Positions 1 to 8,022 of a DNA stretch of 17,234 nucleotides are shown piece by piece. The position numbers were made by a program, and so were the translations under genes. Origin of the DNA: Lactobacillales bacterium (GTDB lineage Bacteria; Bacillota; Bacilli; Lactobacillales; Vagococcaceae); assembly GCA_015655485.1 (NCBI GenBank), contig JAATEZ010000185.1:1-17234 (forward strand). Reading direction: 5' to 3'. How positions within the stretch are numbered: position 1 is the first letter of the stretch; every line of letters starts with the position of its first letter. Below the pieces are notes generated by a model that did no database searches, was not told the origin of the DNA, and saw only the letters and a program-made list of their open reading frames with translations.

Positions 1-2
1 AA

Positions 3-1217
3 AAAAATTTATTTGAGCAGCTTGAATTAAAACCTGTAGAACTCAGCCACTTAAAACAATTCAATGAATTACTGCGTTATGTTTTTCAAGTAACCGACTC
101 GGACATTGAAGAAGGCGGCTATGAAGATGAAGGCGAAGTCGTAAAGGCCAAACGCCCTATATTAAAGTCGGCTGAAGTTTTCGGCTGGTTTGACCACGAC
201 CAATTGATTTCTCAATTGGCGATCTATCCTTGTGAAGTCAATATTCATGATTCTGTTTTTAAAATGGGAGGCTTAACGGGAGTCGGGACTTATCCGGAAT
301 ATGCCAATCTCGGATTGATGCATCAACTGATCCAATACGCTTTAGGCAATATGAGAAAAAACGAACAGTGGATTTCTTATCTTTTTCCCTATGATATTCC
401 TTATTATCGCCGGAAAGGCTGGGAGATCATGTCTGACCATCTGACTTATAAAATAAAAGACACTCAACTCCCAACAACTAAAATTATGGATGGCTTTGTA
501 AAAAGGCTGGATATCGATCATGCCGATGTCATTAAAATATATAACCAGTTTGCCCGGAAAAATCATGGTTCGATGATTCGAAATGACTTAAATTGGGAGG
601 AATACTGGCGCTGGGAAAATGAAGAAGAGCGAACGGCGGCGGTTTATTACGATCCAGCAGGAAAACCACTGGGCTTTTGCCTATATTGGATCGCGGAAGA
701 AATTTTTCATATCAAAGAAATGGTGTATCTCAATCAGGAAGCACGCATGGGACTGTGGAATTTTATCTCCGCGCACTTTTCTATGGTTGATTGGGTCCAG
801 GGAAATACTTATAAAAATGAAACGATCGCCTTTATTTTCGAAGACAGCGACATCAAAGAGACGATCGAGCCTTACTTTATGGCGAGAATCGTTGATGTCA
901 AAGAATTTTTGGCCCATTATCCCTTTGCTGCCGTTTCCAAGATCCCTTTTCATTTTTTAGTCTCTGATCCTATGGCCGAATGGAACAACGGTGTTTTCTC
1001 ATTGCGCTGGGATGAAGAAGACCATTTAAACATAACCAATGATCCCATAGGCAATGCAGTCTCGATCGATATCCAAACATTGACCGCACTTATGATGAGT
1101 TATCGCAGACCCTCTTATCTTTATCGTGTCGAACGTTTTTCTACGGATAAAGAAACTCTGCGGATCTTAGAACAGATCATTCCGGATCAAGAGCCTTATT
1201 TTAGCGATTACTTTTAA
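3..1217 (+). CDS. Eis-like GNAT N-acetyltransferase (5' end cut by the window)
   Basis: The frame is open from the first bases of the window, giving 404 codons plus stop. Members of this family have about 390-410 residues, so probably only the start codon and a codon or two are missing. The TTG at 204 is internal and is not the start. The protein resembles the Eis (enhanced intracellular survival) family: an N-terminal GNAT domain with the acetyl-CoA binding segment GVGTYPEYANLGLMHQL (about residues 93-109), followed by the YLFPYDIPYYRRKGWE segment typical of Eis proteins, a second GNAT-like half and a C-terminal sterol-carrier-like domain. The chain ends in Phe; in mycobacterial Eis the carboxylate of the terminal Phe is a catalytic group. 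Eis enzymes acetylate amines such as aminoglycosides, but the substrate here is unknown. The next gene starts 23 bases downstream on the same strand, so co-transcription is likely. Confidence 0.85.
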   Translation, partial: KNLFEQLELKPVELSHLKQFNELLRYVFQVTDSDIEEGGYEDEGEVVKAKRPILKSAEVFGWFDHDQLISQLAIYPCEVNIHDSVFKMGGLTGVGTYPEYANLGLMHQLIQYALGNMRKNEQWISYLFPYDIPYYRRKGWEIMSDHLTYKIKDTQLPTTKIMDGFVKRLDIDHADVIKIYNQFARKNHGSMIRNDLNWEEYWRWENEEERTAAVYYDPAGKPLGFCLYWIAEEIFHIKEMVYLNQEARMGLWNFISAHFSMVDWVQGNTYKNETIAFIFEDSDIKETIEPYFMARIVDVKEFLAHYPFAAVSKIPFHFLVSDPMAEWNNGVFSLRWDEEDHLNITNDPIGNAVSIDIQTLTALMMSYRRPSYLYRVERFSTDKETLRILEQIIPDQEPYFSDYF

Positions 1218-1240
1218 AAAACAATTTGGAGGAATATTTT

Positions 1241-1933
1241 TTGCAAACAAAAAACCAATTAGAAAAATATGTTCAAAGTTTCTTGATCCTTTTAGGAACA
1301 GGAGTTTGTTTCTACCTTATTTTCAAATTATTCCATGAGCCTATAGAGAAAAAAAGCAGTACTGGTTTTCTTTTTTTTGAAATGATCTTAGGCATGGTTT
1401 TGATCTTTGTACCCAACCTATTTAAAAAATTTTTTAAAATCGAGATTCCCAGTTTCATTGCCGTATTTTATTGGCTCTTCCTTGCTTTAGCCGTATTTAT
1501 AGGAACTGGACTTCAAGTGATCGCACGGATATTTTACTGGGATAAAATCTTACACTTGGGCAGCTCCATGCTCTTGGTAGCCGTTGGTTATGGCCTGTTG
1601 AGCTTTTTTTTGGATGGAAAACTAACTGAACCATTAACTCCGTTCTTTTATATCTTATTTGGTCTTTCCTTTGGATTGATGTGCGGAGTTGTCTGGGAAT
1701 TCTACGAGTTTATTTGTGATAGTCTGTTGGGTATGAACTTACAGCGTTTCGCCGGAAACGGCCACGATTTATTAGGCAGAGCAGCACTCATGGATACAAT
1801 GGGAGATTTATGGATAAATGCTCTTGGCGCCGTGCTCTTCTCGATTCCTTGCTACATTAAAGGGAAAAAGGATCCTGGCTTTTTCCAGAAATTGGCTTTT
1901 AAAAAAACGAAAAAAACCACTGAGAGATCATAG
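1241..1933 (+). CDS. Polytopic membrane protein, DUF2238/YjdF-like
   Basis: A 230-residue integral membrane protein with about five to six hydrophobic segments (roughly residues 11-31, 42-60, 71-95, 104-124, 133-152 and 188-205) and a Lys-rich cytoplasmic tail. I chose the TTG at 1241 because GGAGG at 1228-1232 lies 8 bases before it; the in-frame TTG at 1226 overlaps that ribosome binding site. Polar residues inside the membrane region form a recognisable pattern: WDKILHLGSS (D101, H105), GVVWEFYEFICD (E153, E156) and DTMGDLWINALGA (D185, D189). This pattern resembles the DUF2238/YjdF family, whose function is unknown. VanZ was considered because of the DLxxNxLGA-like end, but length and the other motifs fit less well. 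The stop codon lies in the loop of the downstream terminator. Confidence 0.75.
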   Translation: MQTKNQLEKYVQSFLILLGTGVCFYLIFKLFHEPIEKKSSTGFLFFEMILGMVLIFVPNLFKKFFKIEIPSFIAVFYWLFLALAVFIGTGLQVIARIFYWDKILHLGSSMLLVAVGYGLLSFFLDGKLTEPLTPFFYILFGLSFGLMCGVVWEFYEFICDSLLGMNLQRFAGNGHDLLGRAALMDTMGDLWINALGAVLFSIPCYIKGKKDPGFFQKLAFKKTKKTTERS

Positions 1934-1948
1934 ATTCAGCGGTTTTTT
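1911..1948. terminator. Bidirectional intrinsic terminator between convergent genes
   Basis: Arms at 1911-1923 and 1936-1948 form a 13-bp stem with one mismatch. Six A on one side and six T on the other give a T-tract on either strand. It overlaps the last codons of the membrane protein gene and lies 8 bases from the clpB stop, so it can end transcripts from both sides. Confidence 0.85.
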
Positions 1949-1956
1949 CTTTTACT

Positions 1957-4566
1957 TTATACTAACTGTGCTTCCTGTTCTGGCTTGAAAATCAAGTGAT
2001 CAGCAAATAAGTCAACGACTACGTTGGTTTTAGGCTGGATCTTCCCGGCAATGATCTCTTTGGCTAAAGGAGTTTCGATCTCTTTTGTGATGAAACGTTT
2101 GATTGGCCGTGCCCCATAAACCGGGTCATACGCATTTTCAGCGATCCATGTTTTCGCTGCTTTTGAAATCGTTAATTGAATTTCCTGACTTTCTAAACGC
2201 TGCGATAATTGATTCATCATCTTGCCGATGATTTCTTTCACATTTTCTAAACTTAATGGCGAGAAAAGGATCGTATCATCGATTCGATTTAAGAATTCCG
2301 GTTTAAAATGATCACGCAGCAGATTCATCACCTGGTTGGCAGCATCTGCAGGAATCTCACCTTTTTCAGTGACACGATCTAATAAAATCTGTGAACCGAT
2401 ATTACTGGTCATGATCAGCACCGTGTTTTTGAAATCTACGACGCGTCCTTTAGAGTCCGTCAGCCTTCCGTCATCCAGCACCTGAAGTAAAATATTAAAG
2501 ACATCAGGATGAGCTTTCTCTATTTCATCCAAGAGAACGATCGTATAAGGATTTCTGCGGACTGCTTCAGTCAACTGCCCGCCTTCCTCATAGCCGACAT
2601 AGCCTGGAGGAGCTACTACCAAACGAGACACATTATGTTTTTCCATGTATTCACTCATATCGATACGCACCATGTGTTCTTCCGAATCAAACAAATTTTC
2701 TGCCAAAGCCTTCGCTAATTCGGTTTTACCGACTCCGGTAGGACCTAAAAACAGAAATGAACCCAGCGGCTGATTAGGATCCTGCAAACCGGCGCGCGAA
2801 CGGATAACCGCATCTGACACCGCATCAACAGCTTCGTTCTGACCAATGACTCTTTCATGCAGCGTCTCATTGAGCTTCAGCAATTTTTCTTTTTCTCCCT
2901 CGACTAAGCGATTCACAGGGATCCCGGTCAACCGTTCAACGACTGCGGCGATTTCATTTTCTGTGACTGATTCTTGAACAAGTTTGCTTTCATTCAATTG
3001 ATTCTTTGCTTCTAACTCTTTTAAGTCTTTTTCAAGCTGTGGGATCGTTCCATGACGCAAGACAGCAGCTCTTTCCAGATCATAATTATTTTCCGCATCT
3101 TCCAGCTCATGTTTTGCTTTGTCGATCTCTTCTCTTTTATTGCTAAGTTGATTGACCTCTTCTTTTTCCGTTTCCCATTGCATTTTCATTTCATTGGCTT
3201 CTTCGCGCAGATCCGCCAGTTCCGACTGCAAGGCTTTCAAACGTTTTTTACTGGCATCGTCGCTTTCCTTTTTCAAAGCAGCTTCTTCGATCTCCAACTG
3301 CATCAGTCTTCTAGTCACTTGATCAAGTTCAGTCGGCATGGAATTCATTTCCACGCGAATCGTCGCACAGGCCTCATCCACCAGATCGATCGCTTTATCT
3401 GGCAAAAAACGATCCGTTATATACCGATTAGATAGCGTGGCGGCCGCGACTATGGCATTGTCATGGATGTTGACCCCATGATGGATCTCAAAACGTTCCT
3501 TCAAGCCCCGCAAAATACTGATAGTATCTTCCAAAGACGGCTCTCTGACAATCACTTTTTGAAAACGGCGCTCTAAAGCTTTATCTTTTTCCATATATTG
3601 CTGATACTCATCCAGAGTCGTTGCTCCGATACAATGTAGCTCGCCTCTGGCCAGCATCGGCTTTAAAATATTCCCGGCATCCATACTACCTTCCGTCTTA
3701 CCTGCTCCAACAATCGTATGGATCTCATCAATGAATAAAATGATACGTCCTTCACTCTTTTTGACTTCTTTTAATACACTTTTCAGCCGCTCTTCAAACT
3801 CTCCGCGGAATTTTGCTCCTGCGATCAGTGAACTCATATCAAGAGAAAAAATCGTTTTGTCTTTTAAATTTTCCGGAACATCTTTTCGTACGATCCGTTG
3901 GGCCAAGCCTTCCACGATGGCCGTTTTACCAACTCCGGGTTCACCTATCAAAACGGGATTGTTTTTTGTTTTTCTAGATAAAATACGAATGATATCCCGA
4001 ATCTCTTCATCTCGGCCGATGACTGGATCTTGTTTACCTGATTTTACTGCTTGGACTAAATCGATCCCGTATTTTTCCAAGGACTTATACTGCTCTTCTT
4101 GATTCTTTGAAGTCACATGATCCCCTCCCCGCATGTCTTCAATATTTTTTCTTATTTCTTTTTCATTTAATCCCTGACTCTTTAAATATTTTGTCAAAGG
4201 ATGATTTTTTAATTTCATTAACGCTAAAAGCAAAATTTCAGTCGATAAAAATTCATCTTGAAAATCACTTCTCAACTTATCCGCCTCTTGCAGCAAATGA
4301 TACAAATTTTGACTCAGATTTTGACCGTATCGTACATTACTTCCTTCAATCGACGGATACTCATCTAATCCCTTATCCACTTCCGCTTCAAAGGTATCCG
4401 CATCTATACCGGCATCTATATAAAAATTACGACTAAAATGATTGGTCTGTAAAAAAATTTTCCATAAGTGAAAAATATCAATATCCTGATGGTGTCTCGC
4501 AACAGCTATTTGCTGAGCTTCAGCGATAGCTTCCTGAAGCGTTGTTGTCATTTTTTCTATATTCAT
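1957..4566 (-). CDS. clpB: ATP-dependent disaggregase ClpB
   Basis: Full-length 869-residue Hsp100 chaperone that, with DnaK/DnaJ/GrpE, extracts and refolds polypeptides from aggregates in the cytoplasm. Domains in order: Clp N-domain (about 1-145); AAA1 with Walker A GEPGVGKTA (208-216), pore loop AKFRGEFEERL and Walker B ILFIDE; the long coiled-coil middle domain (about 405-530) that separates ClpB from ClpC/ClpA; AAA2 with Walker A GPTGVGKTE (608-616), pore loop GYVG (655-658) and Walker B VLLDE. There is no sign of a ClpP-binding loop. The ATG at 4566 is preceded by AAGGAGG (core 4575-4579) at 8 bases. An unusual Val occupies position 651, where ClpB proteins normally have Gly before APPGYVGYEEGG. 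The gene stands alone and is controlled by a CtsR-type operator. Confidence 0.97.
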   Translation of the reverse strand: MNIEKMTTTLQEAIAEAQQIAVARHHQDIDIFHLWKIFLQTNHFSRNFYIDAGIDADTFEAEVDKGLDEYPSIEGSNVRYGQNLSQNLYHLLQEADKLRSDFQDEFLSTEILLLALMKLKNHPLTKYLKSQGLNEKEIRKNIEDMRGGDHVTSKNQEEQYKSLEKYGIDLVQAVKSGKQDPVIGRDEEIRDIIRILSRKTKNNPVLIGEPGVGKTAIVEGLAQRIVRKDVPENLKDKTIFSLDMSSLIAGAKFRGEFEERLKSVLKEVKKSEGRIILFIDEIHTIVGAGKTEGSMDAGNILKPMLARGELHCIGATTLDEYQQYMEKDKALERRFQKVIVREPSLEDTISILRGLKERFEIHHGVNIHDNAIVAAATLSNRYITDRFLPDKAIDLVDEACATIRVEMNSMPTELDQVTRRLMQLEIEEAALKKESDDASKKRLKALQSELADLREEANEMKMQWETEKEEVNQLSNKREEIDKAKHELEDAENNYDLERAAVLRHGTIPQLEKDLKELEAKNQLNESKLVQESVTENEIAAVVERLTGIPVNRLVEGEKEKLLKLNETLHERVIGQNEAVDAVSDAVIRSRAGLQDPNQPLGSFLFLGPTGVGKTELAKALAENLFDSEEHMVRIDMSEYMEKHNVSRLVVAPPGYVGYEEGGQLTEAVRRNPYTIVLLDEIEKAHPDVFNILLQVLDDGRLTDSKGRVVDFKNTVLIMTSNIGSQILLDRVTEKGEIPADAANQVMNLLRDHFKPEFLNRIDDTILFSPLSLENVKEIIGKMMNQLSQRLESQEIQLTISKAAKTWIAENAYDPVYGARPIKRFITKEIETPLAKEIIAGKIQPKTNVVVDLFADHLIFKPEQEAQLV

Positions 4567-4596
4567 AAAATAGGCCTCCTTTTTATCTCTGTCTTT

Positions 4597-4625
4597 ATTT
4601 TACCTCGTTGGTCAGTAAAGGTCAA
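4597..4625 (-). promoter_or_regulatory. clpB sigma-A promoter
   Basis: On the minus strand, TTGACC (4620-4625) and TAAAAT (4597-4602) are separated by exactly 17 bases. This is a near-consensus vegetative promoter placing the transcript start about 20-25 bases before the clpB ribosome binding site. The -35 hexamer is part of the CtsR operator. Confidence 0.8.
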
Positions 4626-4626
4626 A
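4610..4626 (+). promoter_or_regulatory. CtsR operator (tandem heptad)
   Basis: The + strand reads GGTCAGT-AAA-GGTCAAA, matching the CtsR consensus GGTCAAA-N3-GGTCAAA with two mismatches in the first heptad. It covers the clpB -35 box and the upstream part of the spacer, so bound CtsR would exclude RNA polymerase until heat stress inactivates the repressor. No CIRCE (HrcA) inverted repeat was seen nearby. Confidence 0.85.
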
Positions 4627-4882
4627 CATTTTTCCTGTTTTTTTCTTAAAATAGCAAAGTATTATTTTTGTATATCGAATTTTCTAAAGTGTGAACGATC
4701 ATTTTTAAACTGTTGAATAAATGTACTTATTCTGTACTTCTCTTTCATTGGATTTATCTTAAATCTTTTATAATTTTATGGAGTTTTCTTGAAAAAAACA
4801 GGAATCATCGTTAGGATAGGAGAGATCAGAACAGCTCGATTTATATCAAAAACTTGCCCTCTTTTCATTTGTGAGCTTTTTT

Positions 4883-4891
4883 TGGTATAAT
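4883..4891 (+). promoter_or_regulatory. recU extended -10 promoter
   Basis: TGG-TATAAT is a perfect -10 hexamer with the extended TGN element, 21 bases before the recU start codon. No good -35 is visible at 17 bases (only TTTCAT at 4863-4868), consistent with an extended -10 promoter. It probably drives recU and the PBP together. The rest of 4627-4882 holds no convincing gene; a weaker promoter-like pair, TTGGAT and TATAAT (4748-4774, 15-base spacer), is also present. Confidence 0.65.
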
Positions 4892-4912
4892 ACACTTTAG
4901 GAGTGTGATCTC

Positions 4913-5554
4913 ATGACCATCAACTATCCAAATGGTTCGAAAATAAATCAATATACCAACCCTAAAACTAAAAAAGAAACCCCTGCGAAACGAAAGGCTG
5001 AAACAACTCAATTTGATAATCGCGGAATGAATTTTGAAGAAGATATCAATCAGAGCAATCTTTACTACCTAAACCATGATTTAGCGGTGATCTGCAAAAA
5101 ACCAACTCCTATTCAAATCGTTAAGGTAGATTATCCCAGAAGGAGCGCTGCCGTTATTCGCGAAGCGTATTTCAGACAAGCTTCAACCACCGATTATAAT
5201 GGAGTGTATGATGGCTATTATCTTGATTTTGAGGCAAAGGAAACAAAAAATAAGACTTCCTTTCCCTTGAAAAATTTTCATCCGCACCAAATCCAGCATA
5301 TGGAAAAATGCGCTCGACAAAATGGGATCTGTTTTGTCTTATTGTGGTTTTCTACTATACAGCGTTGTTTTTTATTGGAGTTTTCAATCTTAAATCAATA
5401 TTGGCGGGCTCAAAGTTCGTCGGGTAAAAAGTCGATTCCCTTAAAAAGTATTGAAGAAAAAGCTTATGAAGTAGAACTTGGAGTTGCTCCAAGAGTTCCT
5501 TACATCGATTATGTTAAAAAAATCATAAAAAACAGGAAAGAAAAAACATCATAA
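4913..5554 (+). CDS. recU: Holliday junction resolvase RecU
   Basis: A 213-residue nuclease that cleaves four-way DNA junctions during recombinational repair and chromosome segregation in Firmicutes. The N-terminal ~35 residues are basic and low in complexity, as in Bacillus RecU. Next come the conserved NRGMNFE segment (36-42) and the type II restriction-like active site GVYDGYYLDFEAKET, with D100, E107 and K109 as the likely metal-binding and catalytic residues. The segment FPLKNFHPHQIQHM (117-130) is also typical of the family. The ATG at 4913 has AGGAG (4899-4903) 9 bases upstream. The PBP gene begins 39 bases after the stop, the same recU-ponA pairing seen in Bacillus and lactic acid bacteria. 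Confidence 0.96.
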   Translation: MTINYPNGSKINQYTNPKTKKETPAKRKAETTQFDNRGMNFEEDINQSNLYYLNHDLAVICKKPTPIQIVKVDYPRRSAAVIREAYFRQASTTDYNGVYDGYYLDFEAKETKNKTSFPLKNFHPHQIQHMEKCARQNGICFVLLWFSTIQRCFLLEFSILNQYWRAQSSSGKKSIPLKSIEEKAYEVELGVAPRVPYIDYVKKIIKNRKEKTS

Positions 5555-5593
5555 TTATAGATAAATTTTTTATAATTATTGAAGGAGACACTC

Positions 5594-7783
5594 ATGGTTG
5601 ATAAAGATGGAAAAAAAGAAACTGGCTCACGCCTGAATAAGAAACAGCCTAAAAAGAAAAAGGGTTTCAAATCTTTTTTGTTAAGATTTTTTTTGATCCT
5701 CTTATTTATGTTTTGTTTAGTTTTTCTGGCTGGAGCCGGCTTGTTTGTTTACTATGCAAAAGATGCCCCAACTCTCGATGAATCACAACTGGTCGATAAT
5801 CCGTCATCAAAAATTTATGACATGAATGGCGATTTGATTGCTGAGCTTGGAACTCAAAAAAGAGAAAATATCACCGCAAGCGAAATCCCGCAGGTTTTAA
5901 AAGATGCTATTGTTTCTATCGAAGATAAACGATTTTATAAACATATCGGCGTAGATCCCATCCGGATCGTTGGAGCGGCAATTTCTAATCTTACCAATGG
6001 TACCACACAAGGCGGCAGTACTTTAACGCAGCAGTTGATCAAATTATCCTTTTTTTCTACAAAAAAAGAAGATCAGACCCTAAAACGAAAGGCACAAGAG
6101 GCCTTTCTCGCAGTAAAATTAGAACGAACTAAATCCAAAGATGAAATATTGATGTATTATATCAATAAAGTTTACATGTCAAACGGTGTTTACGGAATGG
6201 AGACTGCTTCGGAAAAATACTTTGGTAAAAAATTGAGTGAATTATCTTTAGCTCAAACGGCTTTATTGGCCGGTCTGCCGCAATCTCCAACTTCTTATGA
6301 CCCATATGTTTATCCTGATGATGCAAAAACGAGACGTGATACTGTGCTAAAAGCCATGTATGAAAATGATAAAATCACAAAAACAGAATATGAAACGGCT
6401 AAAGCGACTGCCATTACAGATGGTCTGGTTCCGCTTGAAGCTCAAAGCGACTCTCAAAAAATCGTGGATAATTATCTAAAAGAAGTGATTGCAGAAGTCA
6501 AAGAAAAAACCGGAAAAAATGTTTATACGGATGGATTAGATGTCTACACTAACCTTGATCTTAGTGCTCAAAATCAGTTGTATTCCATTATCAATTCAGA
6601 TGATTATGTCTCTTATCCTGATGATGATTTTCAGGCAGCTGTGACAGTCGTGGATGTTAAGACTGGCCAAGTAAAAGCTCAGATTGGCGGCAGAAAAATC
6701 GCCAGTGATGTTCAGCTGGGAACTAATTTGGCTGTAGACTCGACGCGTGATGTCGGTTCTACGATCAAACCTTTAGCCGATTACGGACCCGCGATCGAAT
6801 ATCTGAATGATTCAACCGGAAAAAGCATCGTGGATGAGCCTTATAATTATGTTGGAACCACTACTGCAGTGAATAACTGGGACAGTTCTTATATGGGCAC
6901 TCTGACGCTGCGCCAAGCTTTGATGTACTCTAGAAATGTGCCTGCCGTCAAAACCCTGAATGAAGTCGGATTAGACAAGTCTCAAGAATTCCTGTCTAAA
7001 TTAGGGATCACGATCCAGGATGGAGTCGTCCAGTCTACTGCGATCTCTGCTGGGATCCCTACGATCAAAATGGCTGCGGCTTATGCGGCTTTTGCCAATG
7101 GCGGAACTTACTATACACCCTATTACGTAAACAAGATCACCTATCAGGACGGTTCTGAAGAAGACTACACACCAACAGGAACTACTGCGATGAAAGATTC
7201 AACCGCCTATATGATAACCGATATATTAAAAGATGTTATTTCTAAAGGAACAGGTACGGCTGCAAAAATTTCCGGACTGATCCAGGCTGGGAAAACCGGT
7301 ACTTCAAACTATAAGGAAGGAACGACCATTATTGGCGACCAGGATGGAGTTCCTGATATTTCATTTTCAGGTTATACGACTAATTACGCGATTTCTGTCT
7401 GGACTGGTTATAATGCCTATGAACACTCGATCAGCACTTCCGACCAAAAAATTGCCGCTTATATTTATCGAGCAATGATGACCTATCTATCGCAAAATAT
7501 CGATAATCCGGATTGGACTAAACCGGACAGTGTTGTTAAGATCGGTAATGAACTTTATGTTAAAGGACATACCAGCGATCAAAGTACAGTTTCCACATCG
7601 AGCTCTACAGTGCCGTCTTCAAGCAGTTCTAGTTCTACGTCTGAGGAGTCGGCGACCACTACATTAGAGGATTCTTCAAGTACCTCAAGTGAATCTGTTG
7701 AAACGCCGCCAGAATCTAGTACTGCACCGTCAAGTACTAGTCAAGATACGGCCGTCCCTTCTTCATCAACAAATACTCCTTGA
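5594..7783 (+). CDS. Class A penicillin-binding protein 1A (glycosyltransferase-transpeptidase)
   Basis: A 729-residue bifunctional peptidoglycan synthase: it polymerises lipid II and crosslinks stem peptides outside the membrane. A Lys-rich cytoplasmic tail (1-26) precedes one membrane anchor (about 27-53). The GT51 glycosyltransferase domain (about 70-250) has EDKRFYKH (catalytic Glu110), GGSTLTQQL (140-148), RKAQEAFLAVKLE and NKVYMSNGVYG. The transpeptidase domain (about 345-635) has S389TIK, S446RN and K567TG, the three penicillin-binding motifs, all intact. A Ser/Thr-rich tail of about 70 residues follows (660-729). I chose the ATG at 5594 because AGGAG at 5583-5587 lies 6 bases before it; the TTG at 5579 lies upstream of and too close to that site. 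It is the second gene of the recU operon and is commonly called ponA or pbp1A. Confidence 0.96.
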   Translation: MVDKDGKKETGSRLNKKQPKKKKGFKSFLLRFFLILLFMFCLVFLAGAGLFVYYAKDAPTLDESQLVDNPSSKIYDMNGDLIAELGTQKRENITASEIPQVLKDAIVSIEDKRFYKHIGVDPIRIVGAAISNLTNGTTQGGSTLTQQLIKLSFFSTKKEDQTLKRKAQEAFLAVKLERTKSKDEILMYYINKVYMSNGVYGMETASEKYFGKKLSELSLAQTALLAGLPQSPTSYDPYVYPDDAKTRRDTVLKAMYENDKITKTEYETAKATAITDGLVPLEAQSDSQKIVDNYLKEVIAEVKEKTGKNVYTDGLDVYTNLDLSAQNQLYSIINSDDYVSYPDDDFQAAVTVVDVKTGQVKAQIGGRKIASDVQLGTNLAVDSTRDVGSTIKPLADYGPAIEYLNDSTGKSIVDEPYNYVGTTTAVNNWDSSYMGTLTLRQALMYSRNVPAVKTLNEVGLDKSQEFLSKLGITIQDGVVQSTAISAGIPTIKMAAAYAAFANGGTYYTPYYVNKITYQDGSEEDYTPTGTTAMKDSTAYMITDILKDVISKGTGTAAKISGLIQAGKTGTSNYKEGTTIIGDQDGVPDISFSGYTTNYAISVWTGYNAYEHSISTSDQKIAAYIYRAMMTYLSQNIDNPDWTKPDSVVKIGNELYVKGHTSDQSTVSTSSSTVPSSSSSSSTSEESATTTLEDSSSTSSESVETPPESSTAPSSTSQDTAVPSSSTNTP

Positions 7784-7813
7784 TTATCAGGCAAACGGCC
7801 GAATGAAAGCTCT

Positions 7814-7868
7814 AAAAATAAATCACAAGGCATCTATTTCAGGAATAGATGCCTTGTGATTTATTTTT
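7814..7868. terminator. 25-bp perfect intrinsic terminator after the PBP gene
   Basis: Arms 7814-7838 and 7844-7868 are perfect inverse complements of 25 bases around the 5-base loop TCAGG. The stem ends in A-runs and T-runs, so it can act on both strands. It lies 31 bases after the PBP stop and would also stop transcripts coming from nth. Confidence 0.93.
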
Positions 7869-7920
7869 TTCAGATTCTATAACTTCTAATTTCTGTTCAA
7901 GAATTAAACGAACTTGTCCA

Positions 7921-8022
7921 TTTTTTTCGGCAATAACTCAAGAGTCTTTTCGCGATAAAAAACATTGCCGGAATTCCTTTTTCATTATTGCTCCAAACCT
8001 GACACGCCTCATTCAGCCTTTC
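7921..8022 (-). repeat. Diverged copy of the palindromic intergenic repeat, overlapping the nth 3' end
   Basis: Read on the minus strand from 8022, this begins GAAAGGCTGAATGAGGCGTG and agrees with the first 35 bases of the repeat unit at 15782 in 29 positions by hand count. Further shared blocks are TTTTTTATCGCGAAAA (against TTTTTATTTTTGCGAAAA) and a TTGCCGA end, at nearly the same spacing (102 versus 97 bases). The last three codons and the stop of nth (AAG GCT GAA TGA) come from the repeat. The palindromic 3' arm present in the 15.8-kb copies is not recognisable here. The stretch 7869-7920 shows nothing else. Confidence 0.6.

Noticed and set aside
2509..4436. Several plus-strand open frames opposite clpB
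   Set aside because: They are the complement of well-conserved clpB codons, with no domain, ribosome binding site or promoter.
4789..4890. 33-codon frame (TTG start with GGAG upstream) preceded by TTGGAT/TATAAT, between clpB and recU
   Set aside because: Very short, promoter spacer only 15 bases, no recognisable product, and it ends inside the recU promoter.
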